Source of the DNA: Bacteroidota bacterium
GTDB lineage: Bacteria > Bacteroidota > Bacteroidia > AKYH767-A > 2013-40CM-41-45
Direction of reading: 5' to 3'
Assembly: GCA_003389385.1 (NCBI GenBank)
Contig: QQVM01000021.1
Coordinates: forward strand, 1-64,000
DNA length: 64,000 bases
Shown piece by piece: positions 19,501-28,103 of the stretch. Below the pieces are notes generated by a model, which did not search any database, was not told the DNA's origin, and worked only from the letters and a program-made list of their open reading frames with translations. Position 1 is the stretch's first letter. Each line of letters begins with the position of its first letter. A program made the translations under genes and the position numbers.

Positions 19501-20831
19501 GTTCCGGCGAATTCAGAATCGTGGATGTAAACACTGGAACTATATTAACTACCTCAAATATCCCATATGGAGCAAAGCTTTCAGCTAAGCATGGTGATAT
19601 GGTGGAGAAAGGAGCAGTGATTTGCGAATGGGATCCATTCAACGCAGTTATTATCTCCGAAGTAACCGGAAAAATTGAATTCGATCACATTGAGGAAGGA
19701 ATCACTTTCCGCGAGGAATCGGATGAGCAAACCGGATACAAAGAGAAAGTAATTATCGATACCAGAGATAAGACTAAGAATCCTGCAATTAAAATCATTG
19801 ACGAGAAGAAAGAGGTTGTAAAAGGCTACAACATTCCGGTTGGTGCTCATATCATGGTAAACAAGGGACAAAAGATTGTCGCAGGTGAAGTGCTTGTTAA
19901 GATTCCTCGCTCTACAGGAAAATCAGGTGACATCACGGGTGGTCTCCCAAGAGTTACCGAATTGTTTGAAGCAAGAAATCCTTCAAACCCGGCTGTTGTT
20001 TCTGAAATCGACGGTATCGTTTCTTACGGTGGCATCAAGCGTGGTAACCGCGAGGTTATTATCACAAGCAGAGACGGTGAAGTGAAAAAATATCTTGTTT
20101 CACTTTCCAAGCACATTCTGGTTCAGGATAATGATTTCGTGAAGGCAGGTCATCCGCTTTCTGACGGAGCCATCACCCCAAGTGACATCCTCGCGATCAA
20201 AGGTCCTTCTATGGTACAGGAATATCTCGTGAATGAAATTCAGGAGGTGTACCGTTTGCAGGGTGTTAAGATCAATGACAAGCATTTTGAAGTGATTGTT
20301 CGCCAAATGATGCGCAAGGTTGTGATCGATGATCCAGGTGATACAAAATTCCTCGAAAGGGAGTTTGTTGACAGGGTAGACTTCATGAAGGAAAATGACG
20401 CAATCATGGATAAAGTAGTGGTACTCGATCCTGGAGATTGTGCGGAATTAAAGTCAGGACAGATCATCACTCTGAGAAGACTACGTGAAGAAAATTCTTT
20501 GCTCAAGCGTAAGGATATGAAAGCTATTGAAGCACGTGATGCGATTGCAGCCACTTCTTCCCCTGTTCTTCAGGGTATCACTCAGGCTTCTCTCCATACT
20601 AAGAGCTGGATTTCTGCTGCTTCCTTCCAGGAAACAACAAAAGTCCTCAACGAAGCTGCAGTCAACGGAAAAATCGATGACCTGCTAGGATTGAAAGAAA
20701 ATGTAATCGTTGGTCACCTGATTCCTGCCGGAACCGGCCTCAGAGAATATGAAAAACTGATCGTGGGTTCACGTGAGGAATATGATCTTTTGATGGCTTC
20801 TAAACAGGAAGAAGAGCTGAGTGCCAGATAA
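16539..20831 (+). CDS. rpoC: DNA-directed RNA polymerase subunit beta'
   Basis: Carries the polymerase active site. It has 1430 residues. The N-terminal zinc-binding cysteines are in [20 protein letters not shown]. The rudder and clamp region follows, with [20 protein letters not shown]. The catalytic Mg-binding motif is [12 protein letters not shown]. The bridge helix and trigger-loop region lies around [19 protein letters not shown]. The second zinc site has [13 protein letters not shown], and [18 protein letters not shown] is present. The C-terminal [15 protein letters not shown] matches the family. A strong terminator follows 20 bases after the stop and ends the large operon. Confidence 0.98.
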   Translation: MATRKEIKIKSNFSKIIISLASPEHILEQSSGEVLKPETINYRTYKPERDGLFCERIFGPVKDWECHCGKYKRIRYKGIVCDRCGVEVTEKKVRRERMGHISLTVPVAHIWYFRSLPNKIGYLLGLPTKKLDMIIYYERYVVIQAGIKEADGVGYLDFLTEEEYLQILETLPKDNQHLDDTDPNKFIARMGAEALYDLLARLNLDELSYNLRHQASNETSQQRKNEALKRLNVVEAFRSANEHIENRPEWMIVKVVPVIPPELRPLVPLDGGRFATSDLNDLYRRVIIRNNRLKRLLEIKAPDVILRNEKRMLQEAVDSLFDNSRKVNAVKTESNRALKSLSDSLKGKQGRFRQNLLGKRVDYSARSVIVVGPDLKLHECGLPKDMAAELFKPFIIRKMIERGVVKTVKSAKKIVDRKDPLVWDILENVLKGHPVLLNRAPTLHRLGIQAFQPKLIEGKAIQLHPLVCTAFNADFDGDQMAVHVPLGNAAILEAQMLMLASHNILNPANGAPITVPSQDMVLGLYYITKERKSDSTRQVKGEGMKFYSPEEVIISHNEGRVDLHASISVRIPVFNGEEKSYQLINTTVGRVLFNQVVPQEAGYINQLLTKKALRDIIGEILKKCGIAKTAKFLDDIKDLGFGMAFKGGLSFNLEDVKIPEVKKDLISKANTEVDEVMNNYNMGFITFNERYNQIIDIWTRTVSRITETLMKQLSSDRQGFNSIYMMLDSGARGSKEQIRQLGGLRGLMAKPQKSGSTGGEIIENPILSNFKEGLSILEYFISTHGARKGLADTALKTADAGYLTRRLVDVAQDVIITDEDCGTLRGLAETALKNNEEVVESLYDRILGRVSLHDIYHPLTGELMINSGQEIIEKVAAAIEESPIETVEIRSVLTCESERGVCAKCYGRNLATGRMVQKGEAVGVIAAQSIGEPGTQLTLRTFHTGGAAQKGATESELKAKHSGRLEFEEVKTVTRKDAAKTQEVVIGRSGEFRIVDVNTGTILTTSNIPYGAKLSAKHGDMVEKGAVICEWDPFNAVIISEVTGKIEFDHIEEGITFREESDEQTGYKEKVIIDTRDKTKNPAIKIIDEKKEVVKGYNIPVGAHIMVNKGQKIVAGEVLVKIPRSTGKSGDITGGLPRVTELFEARNPSNPAVVSEIDGIVSYGGIKRGNREVIITSRDGEVKKYLVSLSKHILVQDNDFVKAGHPLSDGAITPSDILAIKGPSMVQEYLVNEIQEVYRLQGVKINDKHFEVIVRQMMRKVVIDDPGDTKFLEREFVDRVDFMKENDAIMDKVVVLDPGDCAELKSGQIITLRRLREENSLLKRKDMKAIEARDAIAATSSPVLQGITQASLHTKSWISAASFQETTKVLNEAAVNGKIDDLLGLKENVIVGHLIPAGTGLREYEKLIVGSREEYDLLMASKQEEELSAR

Positions 20832-20850
20832 TAAACCACAATAAATCATG

Positions 20851-20884
20851 AAAAGCCGGTGTTTCAAAATACCGGCTTTTTTTT
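20851..20884 (+). terminator. Terminator of the rpo operon
   Basis: AAAAGCCGGT (20851-20860) pairs with ACCGGCTTTT (20871-20880) around a 10-nt loop, and the T-run continues for eight bases. It is a classic rho-independent terminator. Confidence 0.93.
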
Positions 20885-20934
20885 CCCTTAATTTTATACG
20901 ACCTTTGTATAAACAAAACTGAAAACAAACAATC

Positions 20935-21243
20935 ATGGATCAGAATCAAAACAACCAGCTTAATATAGAACTGACAGAAGAAGTTGCTGACGGAATTTAT
21001 TCCAACCTGGCAATCATCACGCATAGTAACTCTGAATTCGTAATTGACTTTGTAAAAGTGATGCCCGGAGTTCCCAAGGCCAAAGTTAAAGCCAGAATCC
21101 TTCTGACCCCTCAACATGCTAAAAGACTTCTTGGAGCCCTGTCTGATAACATTGCCAAATACGAAAGTGTGCATGGAACTATCAAACAGACAGAAGGTGT
21201 AGGCATGCCCATGAATTTTGGAGGCCCTGCAGCGCAGGCATAA
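20935..21243 (+). CDS. DUF3467 family protein
   Basis: A 102-residue acidic cytosolic protein without signal peptide or membrane segment. It contains LNIELTEEVADGIYSNLAII, then SEFVIDFVKVMPG, AKVKARILLTPQHAKRLL and a helical stretch ending LSDNIAKYE. These match the small DUF3467 family, whose function is unknown. A position immediately after rpoC is, as I recall, common in Bacteroidetes, which hints at a link to transcription, but no mechanism is known. Here it is flanked by two terminators and is therefore its own unit. ACCTTTG at about 20901-20907 resembles a -7 box but lacks the leading T and a clear -33 element. Confidence 0.85.
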   Translation: MDQNQNNQLNIELTEEVADGIYSNLAIITHSNSEFVIDFVKVMPGVPKAKVKARILLTPQHAKRLLGALSDNIAKYESVHGTIKQTEGVGMPMNFGGPAAQA

Positions 21244-21265
21244 TTAATGCCAACATTATAATACA

Positions 21266-21293
21266 GAGCCGGGAATTCTCCGGCTTTTTTTTT
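21266..21293 (+). terminator. Terminator of the DUF3467 gene
   Basis: AGCCGG (21267-21272) pairs with CCGGCT (21280-21285) around a short loop, and nine Ts follow. The T-run reaches the stop codon of the convergent gene at 21292. On the minus strand there is no T-run, so it acts in one direction. Confidence 0.88.
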
Positions 21294-23580
21294 AATCGAG
21301 TGCGCTTTTATTGAATATGAAATATCCAAAATGGAAAAGTACTGAAAAAGGATTTGGCCTGTCATCATAGTAATTCACGGAAAAGCTGACCGGTCCTAAT
21401 GGACTGTGAAATACTGCATTCGCTGTTGCAATGTAATATCTGCGGCTTAAGACACTCCCGTATTCAGTTTTACCATCGTCTGTTCTGAGGAGTTCCTGGT
21501 ATGGCATGAAGACAAAACCTTCTATTCTAAGGTCCAGATTGGATCGGAGCATGAGTACATTCTTCAAGCCAAACCCGGCAAACTGATGTGCCCTGAAGTT
21601 TTCCAAGAAGAGAGTCTGGCTTTCGGTCAATGGTTCAAATGCAGGAGCGTTCAAAGTACTGGAAATATAGTTGACAAAGAAAGGCATATTGGATGTCGTG
21701 GCTTCTAAATAAAATCCCAACTTCAGCTTACCTCTCCGTTTGTAATAATTATCATAGAGCATTCTGGCTACATACCAGGTATGCTTATCATTTATTATAC
21801 TGCGGTCTATCGAAGTTGAACCTGGAATGCTTCGCTCCCTTGCGTCCGCCAGTCGGATACTCATTTGAAAGCGAGTGCCCTGATTGGCATATTGTTTCCT
21901 GTTCAAGGTGTTTCGTTCAAAATTTAATTCACCCGTGACGCCTTTGAATACACTTTTATCTGCTGTGTCTTTTTGTAAAAAGTTTGAAGTTTGATAGTAA
22001 TTATCAGTAATCTGAAAATAAGATGCAGAACTGATAAATCGGCCTTTGTTCCTGACAGGTATCCCAGCGTTAAATCCGTAATTGTAATCTGACTTGACTA
22101 TGAATGCCGGTTTTTGATCCGAGAAGAAGGCATTGCTGCTCTTGAAAAAATCGTACTGATTGAGAGTTACATCTGATTCAATGTAGTAAGGGATCCTGGC
22201 AGGTGTATGCATCCTGAGTCTGACCTGTCCTGAAGTGTACAGTTTGCCGAAATAGAAATTGCTGTAAAGTGAATAAGCTCTTTTTCTCCAAATGTTGTAC
22301 TGTAAACCTATGAATGCTTCACTAACCGGACGTGAAGACAGGTTTCCTCCAAACTGCACGATAAGATCCTTTACTCTTTCAATATTAAGTGTGAGATCAA
22401 AATATCCACTTGAATCATTGAACTCAAGAACAGGGTAAATTGCCTTTACATTGGGATCTGCTACAAGTTGGAAGTAGGAAGATTTGAGCCTTGAAAGCGG
22501 CACTGGATTCTTGGATGGCTTAACCACATTCCTTACATACCCTGCTTGCCTTTCATTGATTCCCCGAATATGCAGACGGTCGATTTTCACATCTTCCCTC
22601 ATTGCTCTGAACTTTTCCCTCCGTTCAGCAAGTAATTCAGGATCTGCTTTTCGATGAACATAGAATTTTAACCTGTCCATTTCAGACATTGCTGCATCAT
22701 AACCGCTTTGAATGATTTCTTTGAGTTTGCTGAAGTCGAATACCCCGAATTGATCAGTGTTAATGTCAATCAGAACACTCGTCTCACAGATTACAGAAAA
22801 AGTGGTAGGAGTGGTCATCAATGCTCTGAGATGTGAAAAAATGTTGTCTTCCGAAACTTCAGGTATTGTCCCGGCCGCATTTACTCCGATAATCATGTCC
22901 GGCTGGAACTCACTTAGTGCAATGTCAGCAGGAAAGTTATTGTACATACCTCCGTCATAAAGCAATTTTCCGTCTACCAATAATGGTTTGAAATAAAAAG
23001 GATAAGCAGAGGAAGCTCTCACTGCCTCAGCCAAATTTCCTCTTTTAAAAATTACACTTGACTTTTCCTCTACATTGGAAGCTACACAGCGAAAAGGCAC
23101 AAACAATGAATCAAATTCATATCCGGTTTTTGCATTTACTGCAGCCGATAGTTCCATCAAAGCAAAGTCGAATGGAACTGAATTCACAAGATGGGTAGGG
23201 AGCCTGGTTTGAATAAGAGAATCAAGAGAAAACTTCAGATTTATCCAGGAGGAATTGTCTTCATATTTTCTGAAATAGTAAGTGAAATTCTCATCAATCA
23301 CACCGGTAGCCCAGTTGCTGAAATCCTCTGTTTGGGAGATGCTGTCAATATCCTCTGCCGAAAATCCCAGGCTGTATAAAAAACCGACAATTGCGCCGGC
23401 AGATGTTCCTGTAATGTAATCAATAGGGATTTTTTCTTCTTCAAGTGCCTTTATCACCCCAATATGAGCCATGCCACGGGCACCACCTCCGCTAAGCACC
23501 AGGCCTATTTTCTGCGACTGTGCAAATTCAGATTGCATCAGAAGCATAATAAAAAGCATTATTTTGATGAATGGCCTCAC
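21292..23580 (-). CDS. Patatin-like phospholipase with POTRA and outer-membrane barrel
   Basis: A 762-residue protein with an N-terminal signal peptide (to about residue 22, ending EFAQSQ). The patatin domain (about 24-215) has the oxyanion motif GGGARG, the nucleophile Ser60 in GTSAG, and the dyad Asp209 in DGGMYNN. A POTRA-like segment (about 333-405; IDRLHIRGI) follows, then a long beta-strand-rich region to the C-terminus typical of Omp85-type barrels. This order matches the RssA/patatin plus barrel fusion known as a type Vd autotransporter (PlpD-like). The predicted role is a lipid hydrolase displayed on or released from the outer membrane. Catalytic residues are intact. It is followed closely in genomic order by the BtuF-like gene, 9 bases upstream on the same strand, so the two may be co-transcribed. 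Confidence 0.88.
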   Translation of the reverse strand: MRPFIKIMLFIMLLMQSEFAQSQKIGLVLSGGGARGMAHIGVIKALEEEKIPIDYITGTSAGAIVGFLYSLGFSAEDIDSISQTEDFSNWATGVIDENFTYYFRKYEDNSSWINLKFSLDSLIQTRLPTHLVNSVPFDFALMELSAAVNAKTGYEFDSLFVPFRCVASNVEEKSSVIFKRGNLAEAVRASSAYPFYFKPLLVDGKLLYDGGMYNNFPADIALSEFQPDMIIGVNAAGTIPEVSEDNIFSHLRALMTTPTTFSVICETSVLIDINTDQFGVFDFSKLKEIIQSGYDAAMSEMDRLKFYVHRKADPELLAERREKFRAMREDVKIDRLHIRGINERQAGYVRNVVKPSKNPVPLSRLKSSYFQLVADPNVKAIYPVLEFNDSSGYFDLTLNIERVKDLIVQFGGNLSSRPVSEAFIGLQYNIWRKRAYSLYSNFYFGKLYTSGQVRLRMHTPARIPYYIESDVTLNQYDFFKSSNAFFSDQKPAFIVKSDYNYGFNAGIPVRNKGRFISSASYFQITDNYYQTSNFLQKDTADKSVFKGVTGELNFERNTLNRKQYANQGTRFQMSIRLADARERSIPGSTSIDRSIINDKHTWYVARMLYDNYYKRRGKLKLGFYLEATTSNMPFFVNYISSTLNAPAFEPLTESQTLFLENFRAHQFAGFGLKNVLMLRSNLDLRIEGFVFMPYQELLRTDDGKTEYGSVLSRRYYIATANAVFHSPLGPVSFSVNYYDDRPNPFSVLFHFGYFIFNKSALD

Positions 23581-23589
23581 AATAAATAT

Positions 23590-24417
23590 TCAATTGCTCT
23601 TTGGCGTAAATTTAAGAAGCTCGTTTGATTCACTGATGATATTCTGAAAATACTTACAGGAAACTTTCATCCTTGAACCATACCATGAAAACATCTCTCC
23701 ATCCGCGAGAATTGTTGCTTTAGTCGGAAATCGCTTACGGAATTCAGTCAGGTGTTTTTCTCCGAACGGAAACGGTTCGCTTGAAAGAATAATCAGGTCT
23801 GCATTTATATCGTTTAAATATTTTTCACTCAGTTCCGGATAACGGTCTGGCAAATCAATAGCATTCTCCCATCCGCATCTGTTTATCATGTCGCTGATGA
23901 ATGTATCACGTCCTGCTGCCATGAGAGGTTTGTTCCAAATCAGATAGCATATCCTGAGTTTAGGGTAATTCCTTTGATGAATGAAATTAAAGAGTTCATT
24001 GAAACCTGTTCTGATATCTTCAATTATCTTCTCACTTTCATTGTGACGACCGGTCATTTGTCCAAGGGCTGCAATCATTTTTAATGATTCATCAAAAGTT
24101 TTTACATCACTGATCCAGGTAGGATAATCCACCATGAGATTTCGGATGTCTGATTCACTGTTTTCTTCTTTGTTGGCTATGATCAAATCCGGTTTGATGT
24201 TTCTGATAATCTCAGGATTGATTTTTTTCGTTCCCCCCACAATGGTTTTAGTTTTTAGCCACTCTTCCGGATGCACACAAAATTTTGTTATTCCCTTAAC
24301 TTCTGAATCAAGTCCTAGGGAATATAAGAGTTCCGTCTGTGAAGGTACAAGCGACACAATTCTTGATGCAGAATCCCGCAAATGAATTTCTCTTCCTGTT
24401 TGATCTTTGATCAGCAT
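23590..24417 (-). CDS. BtuF/TroA-like helical-backbone binding protein without signal peptide
   Basis: A 275-residue member of the class III periplasmic-binding-protein fold used for cobalamin and iron chelates. It shows two lobes: the N-terminal SRIVSLVPSQTELLYSLGL and IKPDLIIANKEEN, then a long linking helix (about 105-145), and a C-terminal lobe with WNKPLMAAGRDTFISDMI and LPDRYPELS. No signal peptide or lipobox is visible: the start is MLIKDQTGREI, so it appears cytoplasmic, unlike classical BtuF. No permease or ATPase genes are adjacent. Possible roles include cofactor binding or sensing inside the cell. The start ATG is well supported, because a terminator-like hairpin lies directly upstream. 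The fold call is good; the ligand is unknown. Confidence 0.8.
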   Translation of the reverse strand: MLIKDQTGREIHLRDSASRIVSLVPSQTELLYSLGLDSEVKGITKFCVHPEEWLKTKTIVGGTKKINPEIIRNIKPDLIIANKEENSESDIRNLMVDYPTWISDVKTFDESLKMIAALGQMTGRHNESEKIIEDIRTGFNELFNFIHQRNYPKLRICYLIWNKPLMAAGRDTFISDMINRCGWENAIDLPDRYPELSEKYLNDINADLIILSSEPFPFGEKHLTEFRKRFPTKATILADGEMFSWYGSRMKVSCKYFQNIISESNELLKFTPKSN

Positions 24418-24421
24418 ATTG

Positions 24422-24458
24422 AAAAATAAAAGCCTTCTATCGAAATAAAAGGCCTTTT
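24422..24458 (-). terminator. Terminator after the cystathionine beta-synthase-like gene
   Basis: Read on the minus strand, AAAAGGCCTT (24458-24449) pairs with AAGGCTTTT (24436-24428) with one bulged base, followed by ATTTTT. It separates this gene from the BtuF-like gene downstream. Confidence 0.6.
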
Positions 24459-24486
24459 AAATTAATTTTCTGATTTGATTTTCATT

Positions 24487-25476
24487 TTACATGTAACCCA
24501 TTTTTTTCATCCATTCATCGTTGAAAATCTTCGCAAGATAGCGTGAGCCGTGATCATGGAAAATCACCACCACCAGATCACTCTCGCTCAACTGGTCTTT
24601 CATTTGAAGTAAACCTGCTATGGCCGAGCCGGCGGAATTTCCAACCCAGATTCCCTCTTTGGATACAATTTCCCTTGTCATCACTGCTCCGTCTTTATCG
24701 CTCACTTTTTCAAAATGATCAATCAGGTCAAAGTCGTAATTTTTGGGAATAAAATCTTCTCCAATTCCTTCAGTCACGTATGAGTAAATCTCTTCCTGGT
24801 CGAGTTCTCCGGTTTCATGATATTTTTTCAGAGCAGAACCGTAGGTATCTATTCCCCAAACTTTAATATCAGGATTTTTCTCCTTGAGAAATTTTGCCAC
24901 GCCGCATATGGTGCCTCCTGTTCCAGCGCCTACCACTAAATGCGTGATTTTTCCTTCAGTCTGATCCCAAATTTCCGGAGCAGTGGATTCATAATGTGCT
25001 TGACGATTGCTCAGATTATCGTATTGATTGGGATAAAAACTGTTTGCAATTTCCTTGTTAAGTCTTGCTGCAACTGAATAGTAAGATTTCGGATCCTCTG
25101 GTGCCACATTGGTCGGACAAACTATCACATCGGCTCCAAATGCTTTCAAAGCATCAACCTTTTCCTTGCTTTGCTTGTCAGTTGTAGTAAATATGCATTT
25201 GTATCCTTTCACAATTGCTGCGATTGCCAGCCCCATTCCCGTATTTCCGGAAGTACCTTCAATGATAGTTCCTCCAGGTTTGAGCTTGCCTGCTCTCTCA
25301 GCATCTTCAATCATCTTAACAGCCATCCTGTCTTTGATTGAATTGCCAGGATTGAAAGTTTCCACCTTAGCATATACTTTGGCTTTTACTCCTTCCACAA
25401 CCTTGTTGAGACGTATAAGCGGCGTATTTCCAATCGACTCCAATACGTTTTCACATACATTCTTCTTGTTTGCCAT
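24487..25476 (-). CDS. Cystathionine beta-synthase / cysteine synthase family PLP enzyme
   Basis: A 329-residue fold-type II PLP enzyme acting on serine, O-acetylserine or homocysteine in sulfur amino-acid metabolism. The PLP lysine is Lys48 in NPGNSIKDR; the substrate loop TSGNTG and the phosphate-binding GAGTGGTICG are intact. GIGEDFIPKNYD and the C-terminal HDHGSRYLAKIFNDEWM resemble the catalytic core of cystathionine beta-synthase more than CysK, but there are no C-terminal CBS (Bateman) domains. It could therefore serve the reverse transsulfuration route or make cysteine directly. No cystathionine lyase gene is adjacent. The family is secure; the exact substrate is not. Confidence 0.88.
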   Translation of the reverse strand: MANKKNVCENVLESIGNTPLIRLNKVVEGVKAKVYAKVETFNPGNSIKDRMAVKMIEDAERAGKLKPGGTIIEGTSGNTGMGLAIAAIVKGYKCIFTTTDKQSKEKVDALKAFGADVIVCPTNVAPEDPKSYYSVAARLNKEIANSFYPNQYDNLSNRQAHYESTAPEIWDQTEGKITHLVVGAGTGGTICGVAKFLKEKNPDIKVWGIDTYGSALKKYHETGELDQEEIYSYVTEGIGEDFIPKNYDFDLIDHFEKVSDKDGAVMTREIVSKEGIWVGNSAGSAIAGLLQMKDQLSESDLVVVIFHDHGSRYLAKIFNDEWMKKMGYM

Positions 25477-25583
25477 TTGATTTTATTTTTGTAACATGCT
25501 GATAATTAGTGGAATAGCTGGAGAGCGTGCAATGGTTTTCGTGGGCGCAATTTAAACATTTCAAACAATAAGTTGCCTTGAAT

Positions 25584-26807
25584 TTATGAAAAACGAATCG
25601 CTTTCAAAGGACTGATTCTGGTGATAATGGCAGTCGGAAGAATCATCATTAATCCGCATATGAAAATTGTGCCTGCATTCAGCAATAGAATGTCTGTGAT
25701 TTGAATATTCACCGGAACATAAGAAATGTAATATGATTGCTGATCGAGTGTGATGATATTGAAATGTTTTTGAATCAGTGTTAATCCGATTCCAAGAATG
25801 TTTCCCCATAATAATCCCTTGCCAGTCAATACCAAAGCAATGCTCAGGAAAACTCTCCTAACTCCTGAGTTGTTTGCTCCTAAAGCTTTTAATGTTCCGA
25901 TCATGGAAACTCTTTCAAGAATAATAATGAGCAATGCTGATATCATGTTAATGCCGGCAACTAATAGCATCAGTGTGATTATAATGACCGCATTGATATT
26001 CTGAAGATTCAACCAGTCGAATATTTGAGGGTAAATTTCGCGTATGGATTTTGTGTTCAGGCTTGCGTCTGAACGAGTGTAAATTTCATTGCTGATTTTA
26101 TCGAGCTCATCAAGATCACGAATTAATATTTCTATACCTCCGATTTCATCGTCTTCCCAGTCATTCAGTTTTCTGATATGGTTGATGTCGCTGATGAGAA
26201 ACAGGTTGTCAAATTCTTCCAGTCCCGTTTCGTATATTCCGTCTACTTTAAACTTCCGAACTCTTGGAGGTTGCTGAATAAAATACATTAAGACGGAGTC
26301 GCCGGAACTGATACGGAGTTTTTTTGCAAGTCTGGATGAAATCACAATTTCGTTGCTTCTCACAGAATCATTGTACTGAGGTGTTTTGCCAGATATTAAT
26401 TTTGATTGAAAAAATTTCCAGTTAAAATCAGTGCCAACACCTTTAGCTACCACACCGCTTATTTCCTCCTCCTTTTTTAGAATGCCGGCCTTGGTAGCAA
26501 ATACCTGAACATGTTCAACCCCTGGATGGCTCCTTAATTCGTTAATAAATTTTTCATCCCTGGCAAAAGGCAGTGTTTCAAAAGAATTATTTTCGATGTA
26601 ATTACTTATCTGAATATGTGCGCCAAATCCGACAATCTTGTCCCTGATTTCCTGCTTGAAGCCTGTAACGATTGTAACTGCAAGGATCATCACGGCAAAG
26701 CCAAGGGATACGCCGGCAATGGCAAGGCGTACAATTGGCTTGGTAGCGACTGATCTGTTTTCAACAGATGATACTATTCGCCTTGCTATGAACCACTCGT
26801 ATCTCAA
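25584..26807 (-). CDS. LolC/LolE-type ABC transporter permease
   Basis: A 407-residue inner-membrane protein of the FtsX/MacB permease family. One N-terminal transmembrane helix (about 27-50; LAIAGVSLGFAVMILAV) is followed by a large periplasmic domain (about 52-270) and three C-terminal helices (about 275-400). The build matches LolC/E, which pulls lipoproteins from the inner membrane. The N-terminal EWFIARRI and the sequence IVGFGAHIQI are typical. No LolD ATPase gene is adjacent, so its partner must be encoded elsewhere, as is common in Bacteroidetes. It is divergent from the NamZ gene with only 19 bases between the start codons, so their promoters must overlap coding sequence. Lipoprotein transport is inferred from family only. 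Confidence 0.85.
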   Translation of the reverse strand: MRYEWFIARRIVSSVENRSVATKPIVRLAIAGVSLGFAVMILAVTIVTGFKQEIRDKIVGFGAHIQISNYIENNSFETLPFARDEKFINELRSHPGVEHVQVFATKAGILKKEEEISGVVAKGVGTDFNWKFFQSKLISGKTPQYNDSVRSNEIVISSRLAKKLRISSGDSVLMYFIQQPPRVRKFKVDGIYETGLEEFDNLFLISDINHIRKLNDWEDDEIGGIEILIRDLDELDKISNEIYTRSDASLNTKSIREIYPQIFDWLNLQNINAVIIITLMLLVAGINMISALLIIILERVSMIGTLKALGANNSGVRRVFLSIALVLTGKGLLWGNILGIGLTLIQKHFNIITLDQQSYYISYVPVNIQITDILLLNAGTIFICGLMMILPTAIITRISPLKAIRFS

Positions 26808-26826
26808 TTCAAATTAGATTAAAAAT

Positions 26827-28086
26827 ATGACCCTAAAGATATTCCTTTCGGCATTAATACCGAAAGCAGGCCAGGAAAAGCTTTCAGTCCTGCTTGTGCT
26901 TATTTCATCAGTGATCACTCTCTCCTGTCACAGTCAGCAAAATGAAAACCTGCGGCTGCAAATTAAAACTCAATTGGAAATTCGCACAGGAGCAGAAAGG
27001 ACAGACAAATATCTCCCTCTTTTGAAAGGGAAGAATGTTGCTATAGTGGCTAACCAAACCAGTGTAATAGGAGAGAAGCATCTTGTAGATACCTTGCAAT
27101 TGCTGGGTGTTAAAATCACCTGTGTCTTTGCGCCGGAACACGGATTTCGAGGCGAGAAAGGAGCTGGAGAGAAAATAAAAAGTGGAATTGACGAAAAGAC
27201 AGGATTGAAAATTGTTTCACTTTACGGAAAAAATCTTATGCCATCGGAAAAGGATTTGGAAGACACAGATATTGTGATTTTTGATATTCAGGATGTCGGT
27301 GCAAGATTTTACACCTACATATCCACTTTGGAGTACGTAATGGAAGCATGTGCATCTTTTAATAAAGACCTGATTATCCTGGACAGGCCTAATCCGAACG
27401 GACATTATGTGGATGGACCTGTGCTTGAGAAGCCATTCAAATCCTTTGTGGGGATGAATTATATTCCGGTTGTACACGGTATGACTGTGGGAGAATATGC
27501 GCTTATGTTGAATGGAGAAAAAATGTTGAAAGATTCACTTTTCTGCCGATTGAAAATTATCGAAGTTGAAAATTATTCTCATTCCGATTTGTATCAGTTG
27601 CCAATACCTCCCTCTCCGAATCTTCCGAACATGAATGCTGTGTATCTCTATCCGACTCTGTGTTTCTTCGAGGGAACAAAAGTCAGTCTGGGTAGGGGAA
27701 CGCCTCATCCTTTTCAAGTAATAGGCTGGCCGGGAATGCCAGATGGCAGCATTTCTATGACTCCGGTTAATATTCCGGGAGTGGTGACATCGCCACCTTA
27801 CAAAGATACTTTGTGTGAATTCATTGATATGCGAAAGAAAATCAGCAGTGTAGATTCTCTTCCGCGAGCACTGAAATTGGAGTGGATCAAAGACCGTTAT
27901 CGGCTATATCCGGAAAAAGAAAAATTCTTTAATAATTTCTTTAATAAACTCGCAGGCAATTCTTCACTTCAAAAGCAAATCAGGGAAAATGTTCCAGACA
28001 ATGTAATCAGGAAGTCATGGGAACCTGATCTGGGAAATTTCAAAATGATAAGAAAGAAGTATCTGCTTTATCCCGATTTTGAATAA
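26827..28086 (+). CDS. namZ: Exo-beta-N-acetylmuramidase NamZ family (DUF1343)
   Basis: A 419-residue protein of the DUF1343 family, whose characterised member NamZ removes terminal N-acetylmuramic acid from muropeptides. The N-terminus has a hydrophobic stretch and cysteine (LISSVITLSC at about 25-34) that suits a lipoprotein or Sec signal, although the lipobox is not canonical and the n-region is long. Motifs of the family are VANQTS, FAPEHGFRGEKGAG, DIQDVGARFYTYISTL, LDRPNPNG and GRGTPHPFQVIGWPGMP. It should act in the periplasm in cell-wall turnover. A perfect inverted repeat, CTTTCGG and CCGAAAG separated by eight bases, lies in its first codons. The start is the only ATG available, but the 19-base divergent gap makes the exact start less certain. 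Confidence 0.88.
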   Translation: MTLKIFLSALIPKAGQEKLSVLLVLISSVITLSCHSQQNENLRLQIKTQLEIRTGAERTDKYLPLLKGKNVAIVANQTSVIGEKHLVDTLQLLGVKITCVFAPEHGFRGEKGAGEKIKSGIDEKTGLKIVSLYGKNLMPSEKDLEDTDIVIFDIQDVGARFYTYISTLEYVMEACASFNKDLIILDRPNPNGHYVDGPVLEKPFKSFVGMNYIPVVHGMTVGEYALMLNGEKMLKDSLFCRLKIIEVENYSHSDLYQLPIPPSPNLPNMNAVYLYPTLCFFEGTKVSLGRGTPHPFQVIGWPGMPDGSISMTPVNIPGVVTSPPYKDTLCEFIDMRKKISSVDSLPRALKLEWIKDRYRLYPEKEKFFNNFFNKLAGNSSLQKQIRENVPDNVIRKSWEPDLGNFKMIRKKYLLYPDFE

Positions 28087-28103
28087 AAGCAGAATACATT
28101 AAC

